This document shows, one piece after another, positions 26,255 to 34,619 of a stretch of DNA of 64,000 bases. Within the stretch, counting starts at the first letter, position 1, and the number at the start of each line of letters is the position of its first letter. The translations under genes and the position numbers were made by a program. The notes beneath the pieces are model-generated. The model was not told the origin of the DNA, did not search any database, and worked only from the letters and a program-made list of their open reading frames with translations. This DNA is from Gemmata palustris (GTDB lineage Bacteria > Planctomycetota > Planctomycetia > Gemmatales > Gemmataceae). Location: contig NZ_JAGKQQ010000001.1 in the NCBI RefSeq assembly GCF_017939745.1, positions 1,426,001 to 1,490,000 of the forward strand, read 5' to 3'.

Positions 26255-26399
26255 GGAGGGCGTAGGCACGGGTCCCGGGGCGCCGGCCCGCAACGAGTGC
26301 GGGGGCGATGCGAACACCGGGGTCGGTGCCCACGATCGCCTCCGCAGTACGGCCGGCTGAAAGTCGGGTGGTGGATCGAAACGGTGACGATGGGGTCCG

Positions 26400-26744
26400 T
26401 CAGCCGGGCAGTTCGGCGTGGAACGGTAAGCCGTGCTTGACGCTGAGCACCTCGATGGTGCCGTCGCCGATGTTGTCGAGGAGGTGCATCAGGTCCGCGA
26501 CCTGGCTCTTGAGCCGGCAGTCCGGGCGCCCGGCCTCGGGCCGGGGGCCATTGTCGCCCGCGAACTTGTGCTCCCGGATCACCCGGGGCATCGGGGCGAG
26601 GACCGGCTCGCCGCCCCGGACCTCGAGGCCCTCGATCCGACCGAAGTTGAGCCGCTGGAGGAGCTCGACGAGGTGGTGCCGCGCCGGTGAGAGCGCGCGC
26701 TTCGTAAGTTCTCGGCCGGAATCGTGTGAACAGGACGCGGTCAT
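26400..26744 (-). CDS. 114-aa hypothetical protein
   Basis: ATG 26744 lies 8 nt after GGAGA. The protein reads MTASCSHDSGRELTKRAL..HLVELLQRLNFGRIEGLEV and ends VADLMHLLDNIGDGTIEVLSVKHGLP. Two helical segments flank a PxPRVIREHKF motif. No family with known function was recognised. It lies between the QueC-like gene (112-bp gap) and the sigma-like gene (173-bp gap), same strand. It could be part of either module. Confidence 0.6.
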   Translation of the reverse strand: MTASCSHDSGRELTKRALSPARHHLVELLQRLNFGRIEGLEVRGGEPVLAPMPRVIREHKFAGDNGPRPEAGRPDCRLKSQVADLMHLLDNIGDGTIEVLSVKHGLPFHAELPG

Positions 26745-26856
26745 GAGACGTTCTCCGTGGTCGCCCGAACCCGGTGTGAGTTCGGCACAATCACGGTGCA
26801 CCGGGCCCCTGAGCCGGCGCTGGGGGCGGCGCTGAGTTCGCGCTGAACGGCGCGCT

Positions 26857-28647
26857 TTATTTGGTCCCCAAAACGAGCCGGTAGTGGCCCGCCTGGGACC
26901 CGTCGAGGCGGATCGCGGTATACTCGGCGCGCCGGAACAGGCGCCGGATGTTGGTCATCGTTTGCTGGACCGCGTTCCGGGACACCGGTGCGCCGCGCCA
27001 CACGTCGTCCTGGAGGTCCTCGAGCGACACGTACCGACCGAGGGACTCGGTGAGGCGCGCCAGGACCCGGAACTCGTTCGTGTTCCCCAGGAAGCACTCG
27101 CGCCCGTTCAAGAACGCCGAGAACTGGCTCCGCTCGAGGACCCACCCGGGGGGCCGGGGCCCCGGGTCCGCGCGCCCCTCGACCGGGGCCCGGTCGGTTC
27201 GGCCGACGATCACGCCCAGGAGCGATTGGGCCGGGTACTCCTGTCGCAGGATCTCCTCGGCCCGGGTCGCGAGGATCGCGCGTAGCGCGCCGCGCACCTC
27301 GGCCGCGTGGTCCCGGTGCAGCGCGAAAATGGCCCGGGCCGCGCCCTCCGCGGGGAGCCCGGTGAACGGGAGCGCGTCGTTGAGTTCCGCGTACCGGAGC
27401 CCGAACGTCACCGGGTCCCCGACCCCCTCCATGTCCAGCGCGGACCCCACGTACCGCTCGCTCAGGGTGAGCTCGGGCCCGGTACGCGCGCCGGTGAGCA
27501 CGTCGCTCTCGTACCGGTGGGGCGGGTCCTCGGCGTCCCCGAGCCCGGCCCCGAGCGCGGTCAGGCGCCGGTCCACGCACTGGGAGCACCGCCCGCAGTG
27601 CGGGGTGCGCTCGTGGCGCCCCCACACGTGCCCGCAGCTGCACGTCAGCGCGCACAGGTCCGCGTGCCCCTGGGCCTTGAGGCGCCGGAGCATCCCCGCC
27701 TTGGTGGTCCACTGGAACGGGTTCTGGACCTCGAACGGGGCCCCGAACAGTTGGGAGAACAGGTCCCCGAGCCCGTGGAGCACCTGGGGGTGGGTCGTTC
27801 GGGACGCGCGCCCTCCGACCAGCTCGCGGCTCCCGGGCAGGTTCAAACTGGTGACCCCGTTCTCGTAGAACCGGACCCGGCGCCGGCCCACCAGGCGCGC
27901 GACGACCGCGGCGACCGACGCGAACAGGAACGAGCGGCTGCGCTGGGTGAACTCGTTGTTCAGGTCCTCGCCCTTGTTGATCGCCGCGCCGACGTGGACC
28001 GGGTTCACCTCGCGCCGCGGGAGCCGCTCCCGGAGCGCCCCGAGCAGGGCGGCCTGGCGCGCCTGGGTGCGGCTCACCGGGCGGTGGCTCACGAGCACGA
28101 CCGGGCGCTGCCCGACGAGCACCTCCTCGACGGCCCCGCACAGCGAGTCGAGCCCGCCGGAGAACAGGACCACCTCCTCGAACTCGGTCCCGTCGGGCGG
28201 GTCCACGAGGTCGAACAGGTACGCCGCGCGCGGGACCGGGGCGTGCGCCCGGACGAACGCGAACTCCCACTCGGCGTCGTCGGTCATGAACACGAGCACC
28301 CGGCGCAGGGCCCCGAGGGCCCCCGGTTGGTTCCACAGGTCCGGGCACCGGACGGGCACCACGCACCGCAGGTGCCGGCGCCACCGGGCCCCGTAATCGA
28401 CCGCAACGGTTCCGCCCCGGGTCACCACCTGGTCGATCGTGTACACGTACGCGGCGACCTCCAACAGGTCCGCGTCGAGGTCGCTCAGCGCCCGGCCCAT
28501 CGCGCGCGACAGCTGGTTGATCTCCAGGTGCACGTCCCGGGGCCCGGGGCCGATCGCGAGGGCGTGGGTCCGGGGCGCGGCGCGCCAGGCGCGCGGCGCG
28601 TGGGCGGCCCGGGTCCCGCCACAGAGGACCAGTTGGGGGTCAGCCAT
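26857..28647 (-). CDS. QueC-like PP-loop ATPase with C-terminal winged-helix domain
   Basis: The protein has 596 aa. An N-terminal region (1-155) of unknown fold is followed by a PP-loop domain with SGGLDS at 163-168 (context VVLFSGGLDSLCGAVEE), ENGVTSLNLP near 262 and a zinc site C351-x2-C354-x2-C357 (HCGRCSQCVDRR), with extra Cys at 332, 336 and 338. These match QueC, which makes preQ0 from carboxy-deazaguanine, and the QueC-like proteins of defence systems (QatC, Cap9). The last about 95 residues are an OmpR/PhoB-type winged helix (EFRVLARLTESLGRYVSLEDL and AVQQTMTNIRRLFRR). No other queuosine gene is nearby, so a tRNA or preQ0 role is unlikely. It overlaps the partner gene by 8 bp. Confidence 0.85.
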   Translation of the reverse strand: MADPQLVLCGGTRAAHAPRAWRAAPRTHALAIGPGPRDVHLEINQLSRAMGRALSDLDADLLEVAAYVYTIDQVVTRGGTVAVDYGARWRRHLRCVVPVRCPDLWNQPGALGALRRVLVFMTDDAEWEFAFVRAHAPVPRAAYLFDLVDPPDGTEFEEVVLFSGGLDSLCGAVEEVLVGQRPVVLVSHRPVSRTQARQAALLGALRERLPRREVNPVHVGAAINKGEDLNNEFTQRSRSFLFASVAAVVARLVGRRRVRFYENGVTSLNLPGSRELVGGRASRTTHPQVLHGLGDLFSQLFGAPFEVQNPFQWTTKAGMLRRLKAQGHADLCALTCSCGHVWGRHERTPHCGRCSQCVDRRLTALGAGLGDAEDPPHRYESDVLTGARTGPELTLSERYVGSALDMEGVGDPVTFGLRYAELNDALPFTGLPAEGAARAIFALHRDHAAEVRGALRAILATRAEEILRQEYPAQSLLGVIVGRTDRAPVEGRADPGPRPPGWVLERSQFSAFLNGRECFLGNTNEFRVLARLTESLGRYVSLEDLQDDVWRGAPVSRNAVQQTMTNIRRLFRRAEYTAIRLDGSQAGHYRLVLGTK

Positions 28648-29419
28648 TGGCGGCCCCCCGGACCTCGAGCTCGCGCCGCAACTTGGTGAGCGAGTACGCC
28701 GAGAACCGGCCCGCCTGCTCCGCGGTGATCCCGGCCTCGAACTTGGCCTTGGAGTACCACCCGCCGGCGTACTCGCGGACGATGACGGCGGCCTCGCGGC
28801 AGTGCGTGTCGAGGTCCGCGAGGAACGCGTTGTGCTCCCCGGGCGTGGCGAACCGCCCGTTGCCGCCGACGTGCTGGGACAGTTCGCGGGACAGGTGGTA
28901 CAAGAGGAACCGGCGCGTGAACCGGGCGTAGAACTCGTGGGCCAGGAGCGCGAACCCGTTCCGGGTGGACAGCTCGCGCGCGGCGCGGTGCACCTCCTGT
29001 CCGGTCGGGAACAGGGTCCCGGAACGCGCGCCGACGCACTGGGTCAGGGCCTCGGTCGCGGCGAGCGCGGCCATGTGCCCGAGGTCGGTTTGTGGGGTCC
29101 GGGTCTCGAGGTGCCAGCGGCGCACCGCGGCCGCGTACCCGGCGGTCAGGTCGAACAGCCCGGGCGGGTCCGGGACCGCGATCTGGTGCTCCCCGAGGGC
29201 GGCGGCGAAATCGTCCCGGCGGGCGCCGAGCGCGGTGTGCGCGAGGAGGTACAGGACGCGGGTCACGCCGGGGTCGGCCTTGGAGAGCCGGAGCCCGCGG
29301 ACCGCGGCGGCCGAGGTCGCGCCGGCGACGGCCGCGACGCTGGCGCCGTCGGCGATGCGGCCGATCACGGCGCGCCAGGGCTTGGTATCGGGCAGAGCCC
29401 CGAGTCGGATGCTTCCCAT
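28640..29419 (-). CDS. partner protein of the QueC-like gene (QatB-like position)
   Basis: The protein has 259 aa and is mostly helical. It begins MGSIRLGALPDTKPWRAVIG, has LTRRFLLYHLSRELSQHVG-type helices around 175-195 (here FTRRFLLYHL), and conserved-looking DTHCREAAVIVREYAGGWYSK near 210-230. It has no known catalytic motif. It overlaps the QueC-like start by 8 bp, the sign of a coupled two-protein unit. In Qat systems qatB sits directly before qatC, but I cannot show homology to QatB by eye. It could be the substrate or adaptor acted on by the QueC-like enzyme. A palindromic operator-like site lies 30 bp upstream. Confidence 0.7.
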   Translation of the reverse strand: MGSIRLGALPDTKPWRAVIGRIADGASVAAVAGATSAAAVRGLRLSKADPGVTRVLYLLAHTALGARRDDFAAALGEHQIAVPDPPGLFDLTAGYAAAVRRWHLETRTPQTDLGHMAALAATEALTQCVGARSGTLFPTGQEVHRAARELSTRNGFALLAHEFYARFTRRFLLYHLSRELSQHVGGNGRFATPGEHNAFLADLDTHCREAAVIVREYAGGWYSKAKFEAGITAEQAGRFSAYSLTKLRRELEVRGAANG

Positions 29420-29448
29420 AGCCCGCGGCTCCTGGGCTCACCAGTTCA

Positions 29449-29470
29449 GAAATATACTTGCGTATATTTC
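29449..29470. promoter_or_regulatory. palindromic operator-like site before the QatB-like/QueC-like operon
   Basis: Perfect 9-bp arms GAAATATAC and GTATATTTC with a 4-nt spacer (TTGC). It is a strikingly AT-rich island in GC-rich DNA, 30-51 bp upstream of the first start codon, and just after the end of the recombinase/HTH operon. It probably overlaps the cassette's promoter. The winged helix of the QueC-like protein is a candidate ligand (inference). Confidence 0.6.
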
Positions 29471-29516
29471 CAGTTGCGAGCCCGGCTGCCAATGTCGGTA
29501 GTGGCGATTCGGGCGA

Positions 29517-29951
29517 TTATTTCGCCTCTTCCGTTCGCGCGACCAGGCTCCGTTCAAGAAGGTTGCGCCACATTTTCCGTTGCTGACGCCAGTCCGGTGT
29601 GGCGGCAATCGGGCGCACGTCCTTGAGCACCAACGGGTCGCGCCCGCGGTTCAGCTTGGGCAGGAACAAGATCTGTTCCTGGATGTCGGGCGCGAGGTGG
29701 AGCAGGGCCATGATCTGGCTCACCCGGGCCCGGGTCACGTGCCCCAGGCGCGCGAGCTCCGCGTGGTCGGTCACCTCGCCGGCCCGGATCAGGTCCTCGA
29801 ACCGCACGGCGAGCGCCATGAGGCGCGAAACCCGCGGGACGCGCCCGGGCTCGGGCGGTACCGGCGCGGGACCGACACGCAGCTCCTTGGTGCGCCCGCG
29901 CCGGGCGAAGTGGATCGTGCCCGCCACCGTCAGTGCGCGTGTGGTGCTCAT
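29517..29951 (-). CDS. recombinase-associated HTH protein (ParB/KorB-like)
   Basis: The protein has 144 aa; ATG 29951 overlaps the recombinase TGA (ATGA). The N-terminus is basic (GTIHFARRGRTKELRVG). A helix-turn-helix follows, DHAELARLGHVTRARVSQIMALLHL, close to the ParB/KorB motif. The tail has PLVLKDVRPIAATPDWRQQRKMW. Proteins of this type often follow serine recombinases in planctomycete and alphaproteobacterial elements. It may bind the attachment site and steer recombination direction, or act as a repressor. Confidence 0.7.
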   Translation of the reverse strand: MSTTRALTVAGTIHFARRGRTKELRVGPAPVPPEPGRVPRVSRLMALAVRFEDLIRAGEVTDHAELARLGHVTRARVSQIMALLHLAPDIQEQILFLPKLNRGRDPLVLKDVRPIAATPDWRQQRKMWRNLLERSLVARTEEAK

Positions 29952-31576
29952 GCGACCTCCCGTTCGTCGTGGCGCGCGGCGAACTCGTCGGCGAGGGCCT
30001 TGATCCCGGTCGGGTGGAACGACACGGTGACATTCCCGTCGCGCCCGTCGTACTCGACCTTCTCCACCAGGAGTGCGATCACCCGGACCCGTTCGAGCGG
30101 GGTGAGCGTGCCCCAGATCGGGTCGAACGCGGCCAGAGCCCGTGCCGCATCCTCTTCAGAAATCAACTGATCGGTCACCGCCGTGAGGTGCTCGCGTACC
30201 TTGGCGGCGCGGTGCTCGGCCGCCTCGATGCGCGCGTGCCGGTCGGCCAGGCGCGCGACGAGCGGCCCGTTGTCCTCTCCGGGCTTGAGCTGGACCGAGA
30301 GCCGGCGCACCTCCCCGTGCCACGTGCCCAGGTCCTTCTCCAATCCCCGGTGCTCGGCCTCAAGCTCCTTGATCCGGGCCGCGCCCTTCTCCCGGGCCTG
30401 TTCGAGCACCTGACGGAGCAACTCGGGGTCGCGCCCGACGGCCCGGACGCGCTCGACCACGAACCCCTCGATCGGTTCGGCCGGGATCGATTTGGACGGG
30501 CACGCGCGGTACCCGCGCTTCTGGGCCGTGCCGCACACGTAGTACCGGTACCGTTTCGTCCCCTTGGTGCTGTGGCTCGGGGTCATCGCGGCCCCGCACG
30601 GCCCGCACCGCAGGAGCCCCTTCAGTAGCGCCCCGAACTGGTTCCGCACCAGCGCGCCCCCGGTGCGCCCGTTGCGCGTCAGGGCGTGCTGCACCGCGGC
30701 GAACACGCCCGGGTCCACGATGGCCGGGTGCTCGCCGTCGTGGACCTCGTCCTTGTACCGCACGTGCCCCACGTACAGCGGGTTCGTGAGCAGGTTGTAC
30801 AGGTTCGTGCGGTCGAACGGTTTGCCCCCGCGTTCCGGCCCCTTGCGCGTGGCCCAGCGCTTGGTCGTCCACTGGCGCCGCTCGAGTTCCGCGACCACGG
30901 GCACGAGGGCCCCGTGCTCGAGGTACAGGGCGAAGATCTGCCGCACGCGCTCGGCCTCGGCGGTGTTGAGGGCGAGCTTGTACCCGGCCGGGTCGATGTC
31001 GTACCCGAGGACCGGGTGCCCCCCGGCCCACTTGCCCTTGCGCCGCGTGGCCGCGATCTTGTCCCGGGTCCGCTCGGAGATGATCTCGCGCTCGAACTGG
31101 GCGAACGACAACAAGACGTTGAGGACGAGGCGGCCCATCGAGGTGGCGGTGTTGAACTGCTGGGTGACCGAGACGAACGCGACCTTTTTGTCCTCGAACG
31201 TGCGCATGAGCTGGGCGAAGTCGAGGAGGCTCCGGCTGAGCCGATCGACCTTATAAACGACGATACAGTCCACCTTCCCGTCGGAGACATGTTCGAGGAG
31301 CTTGTGGAGCCCGGGGCGGTCCGTGTTCCCGCCCGTGTACCCCCCGTCGTCGTACTTCTCGGGTACCAGGGCCCACCCCTCTCCGGCCTGCGAGCGTACG
31401 AACGCTTCCCCGGCCTCGCGCTGGGCGTCGAGGGAGTTGAACTCCTGCTCGAGCCCCTCCTCGGTGGACTTGCGCGTGTAAACCGCGCACCGCACTCGTT
31501 TCACCGGTTCCCGGTCCGCGGGCTTCGGCTGGGGCTGCGATCGGTTGAGTCGGGTCGTGTGGGATGTCATGCGCAC
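29948..31576 (-). CDS. large serine recombinase (integrase)
   Basis: The protein has 542 aa. The resolvase domain carries the catalytic serine in VRCAVYTRKSTEEG and the arginine motif YKVDRLSRS. A recombinase domain (GYDIDPAGYKLALNTAEAERVRQIF) and a zinc-ribbon domain (LRCGPCGAAMTPS...YYVCGTAQKRGYRACPSK) follow, then a coiled coil. Everything expected for a site-specific integrase is present, so the element may still move. It overlaps the DUF2924 gene by 10 bp and the HTH gene by 4 bp. Confidence 0.93.
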   Translation of the reverse strand: MRMTSHTTRLNRSQPQPKPADREPVKRVRCAVYTRKSTEEGLEQEFNSLDAQREAGEAFVRSQAGEGWALVPEKYDDGGYTGGNTDRPGLHKLLEHVSDGKVDCIVVYKVDRLSRSLLDFAQLMRTFEDKKVAFVSVTQQFNTATSMGRLVLNVLLSFAQFEREIISERTRDKIAATRRKGKWAGGHPVLGYDIDPAGYKLALNTAEAERVRQIFALYLEHGALVPVVAELERRQWTTKRWATRKGPERGGKPFDRTNLYNLLTNPLYVGHVRYKDEVHDGEHPAIVDPGVFAAVQHALTRNGRTGGALVRNQFGALLKGLLRCGPCGAAMTPSHSTKGTKRYRYYVCGTAQKRGYRACPSKSIPAEPIEGFVVERVRAVGRDPELLRQVLEQAREKGAARIKELEAEHRGLEKDLGTWHGEVRRLSVQLKPGEDNGPLVARLADRHARIEAAEHRAAKVREHLTAVTDQLISEEDAARALAAFDPIWGTLTPLERVRVIALLVEKVEYDGRDGNVTVSFHPTGIKALADEFAARHDEREVA

Positions 31577-32058
31577 TCCGGTTTGTTGAGTTTGAAGAAG
31601 TGGAACCCGTTGCAGTGCGAGCCGGTGACCGCCTTGGCCACGGCGCTGAGCGAGGGGAACGTGCGCCCGTCGTACTCGAACCCGGTCGCGAGAACTTGGA
31701 CTCGGACCGTGGTGCCCTTGTACGCGCGGGTGATGACACTCCCGGGCGGTGGCAGGCGCGCGTCACCCGTTTCTTTGGGCACGGTGCCCGCGTGAACGGG
31801 TCCGGCCGCGGCGGTGCTCCCCTTGGGCGGAATCAGGCGGATGTCCGCGTCCCGGGCTAGTTCCGCGGCTCGGGCTCGGGCCCGTGCCGAGAGATCGCCC
31901 TCGGCGAGCACCTGGAGGCGCCACGCGATCCGGCGCACGAGCCACGTACGGTTCCCGGTCGTGGTCGGTTCCCCGAACACCTCCGCGTACCGGGTGCGCA
32001 GTTCGGCGATCGTGAGCCGCGCGAGCGCGGCGAGTTCCCTGGCGACGTTGATCTCCAC
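31567..32058 (-). CDS. DUF2924 protein
   Basis: The protein has 163 aa. N-terminal LTIAELRTRYAEVFGEPTTT and TWLVRRIAWRLQVLAEGDLS are diagnostic of DUF2924. The C-terminus carries a small domain, YKGTTVRVQVLATGFEYDGRTF and NGFHFFKLN, of the type seen with these proteins. DUF2924 genes nearly always precede a serine recombinase in mobile elements. Their role is unknown, possibly DNA binding at the attachment site. It overlaps the recombinase start. Confidence 0.88.
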   Translation of the reverse strand: MEINVARELAALARLTIAELRTRYAEVFGEPTTTGNRTWLVRRIAWRLQVLAEGDLSARARARAAELARDADIRLIPPKGSTAAAGPVHAGTVPKETGDARLPPPGSVITRAYKGTTVRVQVLATGFEYDGRTFPSLSAVAKAVTGSHCNGFHFFKLNKPECA

Positions 32059-32103
32059 CCGTATCCTCCTCAGAATCCCTGGGAATCTCTGGTCCCGGCG
32101 GTG

Positions 32104-32313
32104 TTAACCGGCGGTCCCAGTGACGCTCTTTTGAGGGCCTGCAGCAAGTCCATTCGCGGCAGATTCCGAAGGTTTTTCTGACGTCCGAGTTGGATCGATA
32201 GGTAACGCGAGGAGGTCCGAGCCGAGGCGCACGAGCCCGGTCGCGAGCAGGCGCGCGAGCTCGCGAGTGCGTTCGTCGGGCGTGAGGGTGGACGGATCGC
32301 GTGTGGACGGCAT
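32104..32313 (-). CDS. 69-aa hypothetical protein, first gene of the recombinase operon
   Basis: The protein starts MPSTRDPSTLTPDERTRELA, then RLLATGLVRLG. It is a short helical protein ending in a disordered tail. It lies 45 bp upstream of DUF2924 on the same strand. The first dozen residues recur at 39333 and 41967 in the R2 repeats, where the rest of the gene is lost. The conserved promoter-like motif lies 83 bp upstream. Function unknown. Confidence 0.65.
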   Translation of the reverse strand: MPSTRDPSTLTPDERTRELARLLATGLVRLGSDLLALPIDPTRTSEKPSESAANGLAAGPQKSVTGTAG

Positions 32314-32577
32314 CGGGGCACCTCGTGGGTGAGCCCCAGCGCCCTTCGCGGTGCGACCGGCGTGCTGGCGGGTTTACAGGAGAAGTCTCTACCCGTTAAT
32401 TACACCGAACCGGAACGAAGTGTTCAGAGAAGTGCGACCGAGGTGTTGATCGCCCGACGACCGTGGCTCACTCTCTCAGCGTCAACCGGACACGAGCGGA
32501 GCGGGGGAAAAGATTGCCGGACGCTGCCGCGCCGGGGTAGCGCTCGTTGGACGAGATGCTCAACCCGGTGTGTCGGA
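32281..32577 (-). repeat. repeat R2, copy a (leader of the recombinase operon, with the conserved motif at 32396-32436)
   Basis: The copy covers the first codons and upstream region of the 69-aa gene. It matches 39208-39597 through to base 32577 (both end GTGTGTCGGA) and 41842-42079 over the leader. It contains TAATTACACCGAAC and GAAGTGTTCAGAGAAGTGC, the shared promoter-like motif. The sharp common end suggests an element boundary. Confidence 0.7.
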
Positions 32578-32942
32578 ACGAAGTCAGTAACGGCGAACTG
32601 AAAAGAAGATCATCAGGATCCGAATTCGGTTAAGCGGCATGAACAGCCGTGGGCTTTATTTGCTCAAGAAACTCCCTCGATACAAGGGAACTTGAGTGGC
32701 CAACAACCGGCAACCATTAAGACCGGATCTGCTGGGGGATGCCGCATCCGTTGCCGGGAATGTGCACGAGAGTCGCTACACTCCCGTGCCGGAAGCGATC
32801 CGTTCTGGCGGGTGCGGACGCTGCTGCTCGTGGTCGTGCTCGCTGGCTTTCTCTGTCGGGAGTTGACGTTCGCCAGCCCGGCGGCCAACATTCGGGTGCT
32901 CCGGGACGGGTAAACGGCGCTTCGTGGAACGGTCCCAGTCGT
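32578..32942. other. no gene seen
   Basis: Spacer of 365 bp between the element boundary and the convergent end of the flavoprotein gene. A 73-codon ORF at 32692-32913 has no recognisable features. Confidence 0.5.
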
Positions 32943-34592
32943 TTAATTCGTTCTCATGTATTCGTGCACGAATTGTACTGCCATCGAGCCCTCGCCCACG
33001 GCGGACGCGACTCGCTTGACGGAGCCGGAGCGCACGTCGCCGGCGGCGAAGACCCCGGTGTGCGTCGTCTCCAGAAGAAAGGGCTGTCGCTTGGGGGTCC
33101 AGTGCGGCGACGGAGTGAGCTGCGGGCCGGTCTTCACGAAACCCTTTTCGTCCCGCTCGATTTCCGGCGGCAGCCAGTCCGTCCGTGGCACCGCGCCGAT
33201 GAAGCTGAATACCGCCGGCGTCGAGAGGGATCTCGTCTCGCCTGTCTTGCGGTTGAGGAGTGCCACTTCGCGGAGGTGGCCTTCGCCCGTCATTGCCGTG
33301 ATCACGGTGTTCAGCAATATCGTGATGGTCGACGTCCCTTCGATCCGGCTGGCGAGGTAGCTCGACATTTCCTTGTGAAGGCTTTCCGCCCGGACCACGA
33401 GGTAAACGTGGCGAACCTGCGAGGCCATGAACACCGCCGCCTGGCCCGCCGAGTTGCCGCCGCCGACCACGACCACGTCGGACCCCCGGCACATTTGCGC
33501 TTCCAGCGGCGTGGCGGCGTAATAGACGCCGCAGCCCTCGAAGGAATCGCATCCCTTCACGTCGAGCTTGCGGTATTCCGCGCCGGTGGCGATGAGCAAA
33601 CAGCGGGTCGAAATCGTTTCTCCCGCCCGGAGGTGCAGTACCGGGTACTGACTCTCGAGCGCGAGGCGGTGAACCACCATGCCGACGGCGAAGTTGGCCC
33701 CGAACTTGTTGGCCTGAATAATGGCCCGCTCGGTGAGTTCGGCCCCCGTGATGCCGGTGGGGAAGCCAAGGTAATTCTCGATCCTCATGCTGCGGCCGGC
33801 CTGACCGCCCGGGGCCAGTCGCTCCAGGATCAGCGTGCGGAGTCCCTCTGACGCCCCATACACCGCCGCCGCTAGCCCCGCCGGGCCGCCTCCGACGATC
33901 ACCAGGTCGTACACGCTCTTCTCCAGTGGCCGGAGCAGGCCGAGCGTCTCTGCCAGTTGCTGGTTGGACGGGTTTCGCAGGAGCAGCATGTCGCCGCAGG
34001 CGACCACGGGCGTGTCGTTTTCGCTGACCCCGAAGCGTTTCATCAGTTCCCCCACCAGCGGATCGATTTCGACATCGAGCCAGGTAAAGGGCACGCAGTT
34101 CTTCGCGAGGAAGTCCCGAACGCGGAAGGTGTCCTGCGAATACTGGGAGCCGATGACCCTCAGGCCGGTGAAGGTGCCCGAGTCGCGGAGCAACTGACGG
34201 CGGGCGATGAACGCCTGGAGAATGATGTCGCCGAGGTCTGGGTGGTGGTTGAGCAACTGCCGCAGGGCTTCGGGGCAGACTTCGAAGACGTCGGTGTCGC
34301 CACGTGCGACGGCGCTGATGGGTGCCGGCCGGCCGGTGAGCTGGTCCACGTCGCCGGTGAACTCGCCGGGCTGGTGGAGGTGGATCCTTTGGGGCTGATC
34401 GCCGGACTCGTCGAGGATTTCGACCGTGCCGCGTTTGACGACGAAGAACTTCCAGTCGCGCTGCCCGCATTCAAAAAGCGTCTCCCCGTCGCGGAACCGT
34501 TCGGATTTGGTGAGCGAGCACTCGCCGAGCGACGCCAACTGGGCTTCGCTCAGCTTCGGAAACGCCACGGTTTTCAGATCGTTCTTGGGCAC
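32943..34592 (-). CDS. cyclic-nucleotide-binding domain fused to thioredoxin-reductase-like flavoprotein
   Basis: The protein has 549 aa. Residues 10-130 form a cNMP-binding fold (FRDGETLFECGQRDWKFFVV, then FTGDVDQLTGRPAP). Residues 140-215 look like a degenerate glutaredoxin/thioredoxin linker domain. Residues 225-549 are a pyridine-nucleotide flavoprotein, with FAD motif VIVGGGPAGLAAAVYGA, NADPH motif VVVVGGGNSAGQAAVF and FAD-tail GVFAAGDVRSG. The CxxC of true thioredoxin reductases is replaced by CGVYYAAT, so it cannot use the classical disulfide relay. Such proteins often neighbour a UBP zinc-finger gene, as here (35084-35368). The likely role is redox sensing; the electron acceptor is unknown. 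Confidence 0.9.
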   Translation of the reverse strand: MPKNDLKTVAFPKLSEAQLASLGECSLTKSERFRDGETLFECGQRDWKFFVVKRGTVEILDESGDQPQRIHLHQPGEFTGDVDQLTGRPAPISAVARGDTDVFEVCPEALRQLLNHHPDLGDIILQAFIARRQLLRDSGTFTGLRVIGSQYSQDTFRVRDFLAKNCVPFTWLDVEIDPLVGELMKRFGVSENDTPVVACGDMLLLRNPSNQQLAETLGLLRPLEKSVYDLVIVGGGPAGLAAAVYGASEGLRTLILERLAPGGQAGRSMRIENYLGFPTGITGAELTERAIIQANKFGANFAVGMVVHRLALESQYPVLHLRAGETISTRCLLIATGAEYRKLDVKGCDSFEGCGVYYAATPLEAQMCRGSDVVVVGGGNSAGQAAVFMASQVRHVYLVVRAESLHKEMSSYLASRIEGTSTITILLNTVITAMTGEGHLREVALLNRKTGETRSLSTPAVFSFIGAVPRTDWLPPEIERDEKGFVKTGPQLTPSPHWTPKRQPFLLETTHTGVFAAGDVRSGSVKRVASAVGEGSMAVQFVHEYMRTN

Positions 34593-34619
34593 GGTCGGGC
34601 CTCCTGAAGTGGCGTTCGT

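Larger units (their letters stand above)
17310..32577 (-). mobile_element. integrative element with serine recombinase, own replication fusion protein and QueC-like cassette
   Basis: Every gene from 32313 down to 17310 lies on the minus strand, many with 1-10 bp overlaps, with host-type genes on either side. The set is: 69-aa protein, DUF2924, large serine recombinase, HTH partner, QatB-like and QueC-like pair, small protein, sigma-like factor, two small proteins, PrimPol-polymerase fusion, ParB-methyltransferase, 88-aa protein, HTH protein and small zinc-ribbon proteins. No capsid, portal or terminase large subunit was recognised. It is therefore either a phage-derived satellite or an integrated plasmid-like element. 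The right boundary is taken at 32577, where sequence shared with the repeat at 39208-39597 stops. The left boundary is approximate. Confidence 0.65.

Noticed and set aside
26857-28647. Queuosine (preQ0) biosynthesis QueC
   Set aside because: The length is about 2.5 times that of QueC, there is a winged-helix tail, and no queD, queE or folE gene is near.
17310-32577. Complete prophage
   Set aside because: No capsid, portal, large terminase, tail or lysis gene was recognised. The HTH protein resembles a small terminase subunit only loosely.
32692-32913. 73-codon open frame as a gene
   Set aside because: No ribosome-binding site, domain or neighbour supports it.
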